Origin: Prauserella marina
GTDB taxonomy: Bacteria; Actinomycetota; Actinomycetes; Mycobacteriales; Pseudonocardiaceae
NCBI RefSeq assembly: GCF_002240355.1
Contig: NZ_CP016353.1
Span: 2,096,501 to 2,160,500, forward strand
Reading direction: 5' to 3'
DNA length: 64,000 nucleotides
Positions 51,678 to 60,317 of the stretch are shown here, piece after piece; the first letter of the stretch is position 1; each line of letters begins with the position of its first letter. A program made the translations under genes and the position numbers. The notes beneath the pieces are model-generated. The model did no database searches, was not told where the DNA came from, and saw nothing but the letters and a program-made list of their open reading frames with translations.

Positions 51678-52589
51678 ATGACGCGACCCGAACCCCGCGA
51701 CCTCCTCGGCGAGATCTACGCCCAGTGGGCCGTTGAGATGGCAGCGCAGCCGGAGATGTCGACCAGGTTGCTGCGGATCCTGTTCGACGACTGGCAGCGC
51801 GCCACCGCCGAACCCGAATCCGTGACCTACCAGCACACCGAGATCGGCGGCGTGCCCGGCATCAGGGTGCGCCCGCACGACGCGAACACCTCGCGGGTCC
51901 TTGTCGTCCTGCACGGCGGCGGGTTCGCGCTCGGTTCGTCGGCGAGCCACCGCAAACTGGCGGGGCATCTGGCGAAGGCGTGTGGCGTCGAGGCGTTCGT
52001 CGCCGATTTCCGGCTGGCTCCGGAACATCCCTACCCCGCCGCCGTCGAGGATGGACTGAGCGTCGTCGACGGGCTGCTCGCCTCCGGCCACGACATCGGT
52101 GACATCACGCTGGTCGGCGACAGCGCGGGCGGAAACCTGGCGATCGCGGTGGCACTGCGGCTGATGGCGGCCGGAAGGGCGCTGCCACGCCAGGTGCTGA
52201 CGATGTCCCCGTGGCTCGACATGGAGAACAGCGGCGCCACGATCGACATCAACGACGCGACCGACTTCCTCATCACGCGCGAAGGCTTACAGGCCAACAT
52301 CGATCGCTACCTCAGCGGCGGCGCCAGCCCGGTCGATCCCTTCGTGAACCCGCTGCTCGCCGACCTCACCGGCTTTCCCCGCCTCTACATCTGTGCCGGA
52401 GACGTCGAATCCCTCTTCGACGACAGCGTCCGGCTGCACCGCCTTGCCCAGAAGTGCGGTGTCGACGTGACGTTCTCCGTCGGCGAAGGGCAGCAGCACG
52501 TCTACCCGTTCCTGGCCGGACGGCACGAGCGCGCCGACGCCGAGATCGCCGCGATGGCCGCCTGGTACGCGGCCGGCTACCACTCCTGA
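51678..52589 (+). CDS. HSL-family alpha/beta hydrolase (esterase/lactonase)
   Basis: A 303-aa esterase of the hormone-sensitive-lipase branch. HGGG (His79 onward) forms the oxyanion hole. The catalytic triad is Ser149 in GDSAGG, Asp242 in GDVESLF and His274 in QQHVYP. It would cleave the ester or lactone made by the Baeyer-Villiger enzyme encoded next. ATG is at 51678, and the gene is 36 bases ahead of the monooxygenase. Confidence 0.92.
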   Translation: MTRPEPRDLLGEIYAQWAVEMAAQPEMSTRLLRILFDDWQRATAEPESVTYQHTEIGGVPGIRVRPHDANTSRVLVVLHGGGFALGSSASHRKLAGHLAKACGVEAFVADFRLAPEHPYPAAVEDGLSVVDGLLASGHDIGDITLVGDSAGGNLAIAVALRLMAAGRALPRQVLTMSPWLDMENSGATIDINDATDFLITREGLQANIDRYLSGGASPVDPFVNPLLADLTGFPRLYICAGDVESLFDDSVRLHRLAQKCGVDVTFSVGEGQQHVYPFLAGRHERADAEIAAMAAWYAAGYHS

Positions 52590-52625
52590 TCAAGCACTGA
52601 CCAGCACACTCCACGAGGACACGAC

Positions 52626-54251
52626 ATGACTCAACGATCAGCTTTCGACGCCGTGATCATCGGCGCCGGATTCTCCGGTCTCGCCCTGCTGCATCACCTG
52701 CGCGAGATCGGGCTCGACTGCGCCGTCGTCGAAGCGAGCGATGGCGTCGGCGGCACGTGGCAGGCCAACCGGTATCCCGGAGTCCGCACCGACAGCGAGT
52801 TCCACTACTACTCGTTCTCCTTCTCCAAGGAGGTTCGCGAGGAGTGGACGTGGAGCGAGCGCTACCCCGGTGGCAAGGAAGTGCTGGCATACCTCAACTT
52901 CGTCGCCGACCGGCTCGATCTGCGCAAGGACATTCAGCTCCGGTCCAGGGTCAGCTCGGCAGTCTGGGACGAGGACAGTGGAAAGTGGACGGTCGAATTG
53001 GAGGACGGCCGCACCCTCACCGGAACCTATCTGCTCAGCGGTATGGGTGTGCTGTCCCAGCCGGTCTACCCGGCGATCCCCGGCATCGAGTCGTTCACCG
53101 GCGAGTGCTATCACACCGCGGACTGGCCGCGCGAGGGCGCGGACCTGGCAGGCAAGCGGGTCGGCCTGATCGGGCTCGGCGCGTCCGGCATCCAGGTCGT
53201 GCCCGTCGTCGCCAAACAGGCCGGTGAGTTCTTCGTCTTCCAGCGCACGCCGAACTACGTCGTGGAGACCACCAACGAGCAGGTCTCGCCCGAGCAGATG
53301 CGGCACGTGCGCGAGAACTACGACGAGATCTTCGAGCAGGCGGCTGGACATCCTTTCGGCGTGGCAATGGAACCCGCCCGCTACAGCGCCTTGGAGGTCG
53401 GTGAGGACCAGCGGCGCGAGATCTTCGAAAGCAAGTGGGAGGAGGGCGGCTTCCACTTCGCCAACGAGTGTTTCACCGACCTGGCCTCCAACCACGAGGC
53501 CAGCGAACTGGCCTCGGAGTTCATCCGGGGCAAGATCCGCGAGATCGTGCGCGATCCGGACACCGCGGAACTGTTGTGTCCCAAGAACTACTCGTTCAAT
53601 GGCAAGCGGGTGCCTACCGGGCACGACTACTACGCCACGTTCAACAGGGACAACGTCCACCTCGTCGACGTCAAGACCACGCCGATCACCGAGGTGACGC
53701 CGCGCGGCCTGAAAGTGGGGGAGCGCGAGTACGAACTGGACGTGCTCATCGTCGCCACCGGCTTCGACGCGATGACCGGAACGCTGACCACGATCGACAT
53801 CGTCGGCCGCGACGGGATCGTGCTGCGCGACAAGTGGGACCGGGAAGGCTTGCGCACCAATCTCGGGATCTCGGTGCACGGCTTCCCGAACTTCTTCATG
53901 TCACTGGGTCCGCAGACGCCCTACTCGAACCTTCCCGTGCCCATCCAGCTCGGCGCGCAATGGCTGCAACGCCTGCTCTCCTGGGCCCGTGACAACGATG
54001 TTCCCCTGATCGAGGCGACAGCCGAGTCCGAGCAGTGGTGGGTCGAGGAATGCGAACGTGCGGGCGAGGCGACCGTCATGAGTTCCGAAGGAGAAAAGGC
54101 CGGCGCGTGGTTCCTCGGCAAGAACGTTCCGGGCAAGCCGAAAGCCTTCCAGGTCTACATGGGCGGCGGCCAGGTCTATCAGGAGTTTTGCCGTGCGGCG
54201 GAACAGGACGAGTACCGCTCGTTTCGCGCCGACCTCCAGGTGCGGGCATGA
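52626..54251 (+). CDS. Baeyer-Villiger monooxygenase (class B flavoprotein)
   Basis: A 541-aa FAD/NADPH monooxygenase. The first Rossmann motif is GAGFSG, and the second is GLGASG. The BVMO fingerprint F-x-G-x3-H-x3-W-P is FTGECYHTADWP (residues 157-168). The layout matches cyclohexanone-type enzymes that insert oxygen into a ketone to give a lactone or ester. ATG follows CACGAGGACACGAC. It overlaps the next SDR by four bases. Confidence 0.94.
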   Translation: MTQRSAFDAVIIGAGFSGLALLHHLREIGLDCAVVEASDGVGGTWQANRYPGVRTDSEFHYYSFSFSKEVREEWTWSERYPGGKEVLAYLNFVADRLDLRKDIQLRSRVSSAVWDEDSGKWTVELEDGRTLTGTYLLSGMGVLSQPVYPAIPGIESFTGECYHTADWPREGADLAGKRVGLIGLGASGIQVVPVVAKQAGEFFVFQRTPNYVVETTNEQVSPEQMRHVRENYDEIFEQAAGHPFGVAMEPARYSALEVGEDQRREIFESKWEEGGFHFANECFTDLASNHEASELASEFIRGKIREIVRDPDTAELLCPKNYSFNGKRVPTGHDYYATFNRDNVHLVDVKTTPITEVTPRGLKVGEREYELDVLIVATGFDAMTGTLTTIDIVGRDGIVLRDKWDREGLRTNLGISVHGFPNFFMSLGPQTPYSNLPVPIQLGAQWLQRLLSWARDNDVPLIEATAESEQWWVEECERAGEATVMSSEGEKAGAWFLGKNVPGKPKAFQVYMGGGQVYQEFCRAAEQDEYRSFRADLQVRA

Positions 54252-55021
54252 CCGGCAGGCTCGCGGGAAAGACCGCGATCATCACCGGAGCCTCCTCGGG
54301 CATGGGCAGGGTCACCGCCGAGTTGTTCGCGGCCGAAGGCGCGGCGGTCGCGCTGGTCGACATCGGTGACGAGGCGGGAGAACAAGCCGCGGCGGCCATC
54401 ACCGCCGACGGCGGAGAAGCCCGGTACTGGCACCTCGACGTCAGCGACGAGCGGCGGATCGAGACGGTGTTCGGCGAGGTGGTCTCGCGCTGGGGCGCGC
54501 TCGACATCCTCGTCAACTGCGCCGGGGTCATCGGCCCCGACAAACCGACGCACGAGGTGACCGAAGCGGAGTTCGACGCGTTGTTCGCCGTCGACGTCAA
54601 GGGCGTGTTCTTCTGCACCAAACACGCGGTGCGGCACATGATCGGGAACCGGAGAGGCAGCATCGTCAACTTCTCCTCGATCTACGGCCTCATCGGCAAC
54701 GACGAGTTCACCACCTACCACGTCGCCAAAGGCGCGGTGACCATGCAGACCCGCCAGGACGCCGCGACGTACGGCAGGTACGGCATCCGGGTCAACTCCG
54801 TGCATCCCGGCACGGTCCGCACGCCGCTCGTCGACGGTATCGCCGCCGAATACCCGGGCGGCCTGCCCGCGTACGAGGAAATGATGACGGCCAACCAGTC
54901 GCTGCGACGCCTCGGTTTGCCCATCGACGTGGCCTATGGCGTGCTGTACCTCGCCTCCGACGAAGCGGGCTGGGTGACCGGCGTCAACCTCCCGCTGGAC
55001 GGTGGCTACACCGCTCGCTGA
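54248..55021 (+). CDS. Short-chain dehydrogenase (SDR), second of the cluster
   Basis: A 257-aa SDR with GASSGMGRV, NCAG, FSSIYG, YHVAK (catalytic pair) and DGGYTAR at the end. It is translationally coupled to the monooxygenase (ATGA), so it most probably makes the ketone substrate of that enzyme from an alcohol. It differs from the SDRs at 50842 and 58678 in the 'AEYPGGLPAYEEMMTANQ' substrate loop. Confidence 0.92.
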   Translation: MTGRLAGKTAIITGASSGMGRVTAELFAAEGAAVALVDIGDEAGEQAAAAITADGGEARYWHLDVSDERRIETVFGEVVSRWGALDILVNCAGVIGPDKPTHEVTEAEFDALFAVDVKGVFFCTKHAVRHMIGNRRGSIVNFSSIYGLIGNDEFTTYHVAKGAVTMQTRQDAATYGRYGIRVNSVHPGTVRTPLVDGIAAEYPGGLPAYEEMMTANQSLRRLGLPIDVAYGVLYLASDEAGWVTGVNLPLDGGYTAR

Positions 55022-55042
55022 GCATTCCAGAAAGGACACTCG

Positions 55043-56518
55043 ATGAGTTCCACGGTGGTCCATGGCCGGGTCGTACCGACCGGCCTCTACATCGACGGCG
55101 CCTGGCGCGCCGGGGTGAAGACCTTCGATGTCACCGACCCGGCGACCGGAAAGGTCATCGCCGAGGTCGCCGACGCCACCGGCACCGAAGCGGTCGAAGC
55201 ACTCGACGCGGCCGCCGCGGCACAGGACGCGTGGGCAGCGTGGGCGCCGCGCGCTCGCGCGGACCTTTTCCATGCGGCACACCGGTTGCTGACCGAACGC
55301 GCGGAGGACTTCGCGGTCGTCATGACCGCCGAAAGCGGCAAGCCGCTCGCCGAATCGCGGGCCGAGTTCGCGCTGTCCGCCGGGTTTTTCCAGTGGTACG
55401 CCGAACAAGTCGCTCATCTGCACGGCACCTACGCGCACGGTTCGCCAGGCGGGTACCGGATCGTCACGACCCACCAGCCGGTCGGCCCGAGCCTGCTCAT
55501 CACGCCGTGGAACTTCCCGTTGCTGATGTCAGCGCGCAAAGCGGGCGCGGCGCTGGCGGCGGGGTGCACGGCGGTGATGAAGAGCGCGCAGGAGACACCC
55601 TTGACCGGCGCGCTGTTCGTACAGACCCTGCACGAAGCCGGATTCCCCGCAGGCGTGGTGAACCTGCTGCACACGACGACGTCCCCGGCGATCTCCGACG
55701 CCGTGATGGACGACCGGCGATTGCGCAAGATCAGTTTCACCGGCTCGACGGGGGTAGGCAGTCATCTGCTGCGCAAGGCGGCGGGCAACATCGTCAACGC
55801 CTCGATGGAACTGGGCGGTGACGGCCCGTTCGTCGTGCTCGCCGACGCCGACGTCGACCTCGCCGTGGAGCAAGCGATCGTGTGCAAGTTCCGCAACGCG
55901 GGGCAGGCGTGTGTCGCGGCCAACCGGATCATCCTGCACTCTGACGTCGCGGCCGAGTTCACCGAGAAGTTCCTGGCCCGCGCGCGGGAACTGCGGGTGG
56001 GCAACGGATTCGGCGAGGGAGTGGACGTCGGCCCGATCATCAGCGAACGGCAGCGCGACAGGGTGGTGCGGCTCGTCGGCAGGTTCCGTGACCAGGGCGC
56101 AGAGGTTCTGCTCGGCGGGGAACCGGTCGATGGTCCAGGCAGCTTCTTCGAACCGACGGTGCTGCGCGTGGACTCGCGCGACCGCGAACTGTGCGGGGAG
56201 GAACTGTTCGCCCCGCTCGCCGCGATCTACACCGTAGCGTCGGTGCGGGAGGCGGTGGAGTTCGCCAACGACAGCGACTACGGGCTCGCGGCCTATCTGT
56301 TCACTCGCGACGTTTCTCGCGCGGTGGCGATCGCCGAGAAGCTCGACTTCGGCATGGTCGGGGTCAACAGGGGCATCATGGCCGATCCGGCCGCCGCGTT
56401 CGGCGGGACCAAGGCGTCAGGGCTCGGCCGGGAGGGCGGGCACGACGGTATCTACGAATTCCTCGAACCCAAGTATCTGGCCATCACGGTCGACGAGACG
56501 GAGGCGATCGGCGCATGA
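55043..56518 (+). CDS. Aldehyde dehydrogenase
   Basis: A 491-aa NAD(P)-dependent enzyme. Active site Glu256 lies in MELGGDGP and Cys290 in GQACVA; PWNFPLLM and the FTGSTGVGS turn bind the cofactor. It resembles succinate-semialdehyde dehydrogenase-type enzymes and would oxidise the omega-oxo acid to a dicarboxylic acid. It follows the SDR by 21 bases and overlaps the iron alcohol dehydrogenase gene by four bases. Confidence 0.93.
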   Translation: MSSTVVHGRVVPTGLYIDGAWRAGVKTFDVTDPATGKVIAEVADATGTEAVEALDAAAAAQDAWAAWAPRARADLFHAAHRLLTERAEDFAVVMTAESGKPLAESRAEFALSAGFFQWYAEQVAHLHGTYAHGSPGGYRIVTTHQPVGPSLLITPWNFPLLMSARKAGAALAAGCTAVMKSAQETPLTGALFVQTLHEAGFPAGVVNLLHTTTSPAISDAVMDDRRLRKISFTGSTGVGSHLLRKAAGNIVNASMELGGDGPFVVLADADVDLAVEQAIVCKFRNAGQACVAANRIILHSDVAAEFTEKFLARARELRVGNGFGEGVDVGPIISERQRDRVVRLVGRFRDQGAEVLLGGEPVDGPGSFFEPTVLRVDSRDRELCGEELFAPLAAIYTVASVREAVEFANDSDYGLAAYLFTRDVSRAVAIAEKLDFGMVGVNRGIMADPAAAFGGTKASGLGREGGHDGIYEFLEPKYLAITVDETEAIGA

Positions 56519-57756
56519 GCGGCGGCAACGAACTCGGCCTGGGACTGCTCCGCCAGCCCTCGACCGTCCTGTTCGGACCTGGACAGCGCAGGCAGCTGCC
56601 CGCGCTCGTCGCCGCCCATGGCGACCGGGCGCTGTTGTGCACCGACGAGCGCATGGCGGGCGAGCCGGTCTTCCATGAACTCGCCGAGGCGATGCGGGGC
56701 AGGGGAATCGAGGTCAGCGTGTACTCGAAGGTCGAACCTGACCTGCCTCGCGGCAACCTGCTCGACGTGGCCGAGGTCCACGCGGGAGCACGATTCGACG
56801 TCGTGGTCGGCATCGGTGGCGGCAGCGTGCTCGACTTCGCCAAGCTCGCCGCGATCCTGCTTGCGCGCGGTGGCGACGTGGGCGAGCTCTACGGCGAGAA
56901 CATGGTGCCAGGACCCGGTTCTCCGTTGATCACCGTGCCCACCACCGCGGGCACCGGGGCCGAGGTCACCTGTATCTCGGTGGTGTTCGACCCGGACAAG
57001 GGCATGAAGATCGGCGTGGCGAGCCCGCACCTCGAAGCAGCGGCCGCGGTGATCGACCCGGAACTGACGCTCACCTGCCCGCCCGGCCTCACCACCGCGA
57101 CCGGAGCCGACGCGCTCAGTCATCTCGTCGAAGCCTTCACCGGTCGAGCGAAGAACCCGTCGCCGCGCGAGATCGAGGACCATCTCTACATTGGGAAGAA
57201 CCTGCTGACCGACCTCTATTGCAGGGAAGGTCTCGCGCTGGTCAACACGTCCTTCGCGCGTGTGGTGGCCGATCCTTCCGATCTGGGGGCGCGCGCGGAC
57301 ACCATGCGGGCGGCCTTCAGCGCGGGAATGGCGATCAACACGGCGGGAACAGCTGGGGCGCACGCGATCCAGTCACCGATCGGGGCGCTGACCCACACCG
57401 CGCACGGGCTCGGTGTCGGTGCGCTCTTGCCGTACGTCATGCGGTTCAACCTGCCGGAACGGGTCGCCGAATTCGCCGAGATCGGCCGGATACTGGGAGT
57501 TGCAACGCAGGAGGCGAGCCCGGAAGCCCAGGCACACGAGGGGATCCGGCGGATCGAGGACCTGCTCGGCACGCTCGGTTGCCCACTGAACCTCAAGGAC
57601 CTCGGCCTCGAACCACGGCACTTCGACAAGGTCGCCGAGCAGGCGTTGCTGGCGACCCGGCTGACCGCCAACAACCCCAGGGAACTCGACCACGGCAGCA
57701 TTGTGGCGATTCTCGAACGCGGCTACGCCGACGACAGGTCACCGTGGACAGTGTGA
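56515..57756 (+). CDS. Iron-containing alcohol dehydrogenase
   Basis: A 413-aa group III alcohol dehydrogenase. Motifs: GIGGGSVLDFAKLAA, TVPTTAGTGAEVT, and the metal ligands in SHLVEAFTG and the HGLGVG region. It could oxidise the omega-hydroxy acid released by the esterase to the aldehyde. Hydroxyacid-oxoacid transhydrogenases look similar and are an alternative. It overlaps the ALDH gene (ATGA) and the 3-hydroxyacyl-CoA dehydrogenase gene. Confidence 0.92.
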   Translation: MSGGNELGLGLLRQPSTVLFGPGQRRQLPALVAAHGDRALLCTDERMAGEPVFHELAEAMRGRGIEVSVYSKVEPDLPRGNLLDVAEVHAGARFDVVVGIGGGSVLDFAKLAAILLARGGDVGELYGENMVPGPGSPLITVPTTAGTGAEVTCISVVFDPDKGMKIGVASPHLEAAAAVIDPELTLTCPPGLTTATGADALSHLVEAFTGRAKNPSPREIEDHLYIGKNLLTDLYCREGLALVNTSFARVVADPSDLGARADTMRAAFSAGMAINTAGTAGAHAIQSPIGALTHTAHGLGVGALLPYVMRFNLPERVAEFAEIGRILGVATQEASPEAQAHEGIRRIEDLLGTLGCPLNLKDLGLEPRHFDKVAEQALLATRLTANNPRELDHGSIVAILERGYADDRSPWTV

Positions 57757-58685
57757 GCCCCGCGAACACGGTAGCCGTGCTGGGCGCGGGATCCATCGGG
57801 GTGGCGTTCGCGATCGTGTTCTCAAGGGCGGGGTTTCCGGTCAGGGTGTGGGATCCGGACCCGGCCGCACCGGCCAGGGCGGGACACGACCTGCGTGACC
57901 GGTTGACGCGGCTGCGCCAGCACGGGTTGCTGGACGAGGAACCCGGTGTCGTCGCCGCGCGGGTCGCGTTCGTGCCGAGCGTCGCCGACGCCGTGGACGG
58001 CGCAGGTCTGGTGCAGGAATGCGCTCCGGAACGAGCCGAGGTGAAACGGGAGCTGTTCGCCAAGGTCACCACGCTCACCGGACCTGAGGTCGTGCTCGCC
58101 AGTTCGAGTTCGGCCATCCCGGCGAGTGTGCTCGCCGAGGGGCTTGCCTCGGCGGGACGGATCCTGATCGGACATCCCGGTAATCCGCCCTACCTGTTGC
58201 CCGTCATCGAGGTCGTTCCCTCGCCCGAAACGGAACAAGGCATCGTCGAGCGAGCGTCCACTGTGTACAGGGCGGCGGGTTTGCGGCCGGTCGAGCTTCG
58301 CCGCGAGGTCGAGGGATTCGTGTTCAACCGGCTCCAGGGCGCGCTGCTGAGGGAGGCGTACTGCCTGTTGCGCGACGGTGTCGCCGATGTCGAGGACATC
58401 GACAGCGTGGTGCGGCTCGGGCTCGGCCGCAGGTGGTCGGTCGTCGGCCCCTTCGAAACCGCCGACCTCAACACGCGGGGCGGGATCGGCGCGCACGCCG
58501 AGAAGATGGGTCCTTCCTACGAACGGATGGGAGCCGAGCGGGGTCAGCACGACCCGTGGACACTGGAGCTCGTGGCCCGCGCGGTGGCCCAGCGCCGCGC
58601 GATGCTGCCGCTTGCCGAATGGGACGAGCGCGTCCGGTGGCGCGACGAACGATTGATGGAACTGGAAAGGAACAACCGTGACTGA
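57744..58685 (+). CDS. 3-hydroxyacyl-CoA dehydrogenase-family oxidoreductase
   Basis: A 313-aa two-domain NAD enzyme: NTVAVLGAGSIGVAFAIVFSRAGFPVRVWDPDP, then SSSSAIPASVLAEGL, GHPGNPPYLLPVIEVVP and EGFVFNRLQGALLREAY. The pattern is closest to lambda-crystallin / L-gulonate and short 3-hydroxyacyl-CoA dehydrogenases. It may feed the chain-shortened acid into beta-oxidation. GTG 57744 was preferred; GTG 57753 overlaps the previous stop (GTGA) and is also possible. Confidence 0.88.
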   Translation: MDSVSPANTVAVLGAGSIGVAFAIVFSRAGFPVRVWDPDPAAPARAGHDLRDRLTRLRQHGLLDEEPGVVAARVAFVPSVADAVDGAGLVQECAPERAEVKRELFAKVTTLTGPEVVLASSSSAIPASVLAEGLASAGRILIGHPGNPPYLLPVIEVVPSPETEQGIVERASTVYRAAGLRPVELRREVEGFVFNRLQGALLREAYCLLRDGVADVEDIDSVVRLGLGRRWSVVGPFETADLNTRGGIGAHAEKMGPSYERMGAERGQHDPWTLELVARAVAQRRAMLPLAEWDERVRWRDERLMELERNNRD

Positions 58686-59397
58686 CACTCTCACCGGCAA
58701 AGTCGCCTTCGTGACAGGGGGAGCGCAGGGTATCGGCGCCGCGATCAGCGCGCGGCTCGCCGAAGAGGGAGCGACGGTCGTCGTCGGCGACCTGAATACC
58801 GGCGATCCGGGGACGGTCGCGCTGGACGTCACCGACCCCGCGTCGGTCGCGGCCGCCGCGAAGACCACCGTCGAGCGCCATGGACGCGTGGACATCCTCG
58901 TCAACAACGCGGGGATCAGCAACGACACCCCGACTCTCGACCACAGCGACGAGGAGTGGCATCGCATCATCGGGGTCAACCTGACCGGAGCGTTCTTCGC
59001 CTCGCGCGAATTCGGCCGTCACCTGGAAAGCGGCGGCGCGATCGTCAACATCTCCTCGATCGCGGCATTGCTGGCCGGCCGCCCCGAACGGCACGTCGCC
59101 TACGACGTGAGCAAGGCTGGGATCATCGCGCTGACCAGGACACTCGGGGTCGAATGGGCGCCGCGCGGGATCCGCGTCAACGCCGTGGCTCCCGGCTACA
59201 CCGACACCCCGATCCTGCGCAACGTCGGTTCGTCCGCGCCCGAAGTCCTCGACGAATGGCGCTCGCAGGTTCCTCAGAGCAGGCTGATCGACCCGGACGA
59301 AATCGCCTCCGTGGTCACGTATCTGGCTTCGCCCGGCGCCTCGGCGATCACCGGGCAGGTCGTCGTCGCCGACGCCGGGTACACCGCCTCGGCCTGA
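58678..59397 (+). CDS. Short-chain dehydrogenase (SDR), third of the cluster
   Basis: A 239-aa SDR with TGGAQGIGAAI, NNAGIS, ISSIAAL, YDVSK (catalytic pair) and a C-terminal TYLASPGASAITGQ. GTG at 58678 follows GGAAAGG and overlaps the preceding gene by eight bases. It closes the operon. It may act on another chain-length or hydroxy-acid intermediate. Confidence 0.92.
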   Translation: MTDTLTGKVAFVTGGAQGIGAAISARLAEEGATVVVGDLNTGDPGTVALDVTDPASVAAAAKTTVERHGRVDILVNNAGISNDTPTLDHSDEEWHRIIGVNLTGAFFASREFGRHLESGGAIVNISSIAALLAGRPERHVAYDVSKAGIIALTRTLGVEWAPRGIRVNAVAPGYTDTPILRNVGSSAPEVLDEWRSQVPQSRLIDPDEIASVVTYLASPGASAITGQVVVADAGYTASA

Positions 59398-59424
59398 CCT
59401 CGGTTTCACCGGCGTGCCGTGCGG

Positions 59425-60237
59425 TCACTCCTTCTCAAGAAAGAACGCCGTGAGGACGGGGCCGAGGTGAGCCGGATCGGCGACGTGCCCGGTGGCGGGA
59501 ATCGTGACGTGCTGTCCCGAGGGCAGGCAGGCGGCAGCGGCGTCCGCCGCACTGCCGAAGTAGTCGGCGGGCAGCCCAGCCATGTGGACATCGCCCGCGA
59601 TACTGGTGGTCAGCAACACCGGTTGGGTCACTCGGGCCAGCCGGTCGCGGGGTGGGGGACCGGCGCCGATGCAGGCGGCGTCGTAGCGGAGTGTCGGGGC
59701 GAGGGAGAGCAGACCCGGCCACATCGGCGTGGATTCCGCGGCTGTGATTTGTTCGCCGGAAGCGCCGGCCAGGCGCATGAACAGTCGTAGCGCACCTGCC
59801 ATGTCGCCCGCGTACAGCGTGTCGGCGAGTTCGCGAGTGTAGTCGTGCCAGGCGGCGACCATGTCCTCAGTGGTCTGATAGGGCACCTCGTGGACGGCGA
59901 CCCGGTTGATCGGAAGTCCGGCGGCGGTCGCTTCGAGAGCGAGCGCACCGCCGGATGAAGCTCCGAAGAGGTGGGCCGGACCGCTTCCCGTGGCTTCGAT
60001 GACGGCGGCGAGATCCTCGATCTCGCGTTGTACCGCGTAAGGTGCGGTGTCGCCGCTGCCGCCGCGGCCCCGGCGGCTGTAGTTGACTACCGTGAAGCGC
60101 GAGGCCAGCCATTCGCCGAGCGGGATGTTCTCACCGCCGTCGTCCAGCCCGCCACCGACGAGCACGAGCGCCGGGCCTCGGCGACCGAGAATGTCGTAGC
60201 TGATGCGGGTCCCGTCGCGCGAGGTCGTGTAGGACAT
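59425..60237 (-). CDS. Alpha/beta hydrolase
   Basis: A 270-aa hydrolase. The fold starts SYTTSRDGTRISYDILGRRGPALVLVGGGLDD, with the nucleophile Ser in FGASSGGALALEA and His in ATGHVADP. It resembles the soluble half of the membrane hydrolase at 20376-21806. ATG at 60237 follows GAGGGGAA. It is convergent with the ketone operon and may or may not belong to that pathway. Confidence 0.85.
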   Translation of the reverse strand: MSYTTSRDGTRISYDILGRRGPALVLVGGGLDDGGENIPLGEWLASRFTVVNYSRRGRGGSGDTAPYAVQREIEDLAAVIEATGSGPAHLFGASSGGALALEATAAGLPINRVAVHEVPYQTTEDMVAAWHDYTRELADTLYAGDMAGALRLFMRLAGASGEQITAAESTPMWPGLLSLAPTLRYDAACIGAGPPPRDRLARVTQPVLLTTSIAGDVHMAGLPADYFGSAADAAAACLPSGQHVTIPATGHVADPAHLGPVLTAFFLEKE

Positions 60238-60317
60238 GAGTTCCCCTCGATGAGTCCTGATTCGCGACATTATGCTCGGATCCGGCGATTGAGGGAACTC
60301 CATGGCAGTGGCGGAGT

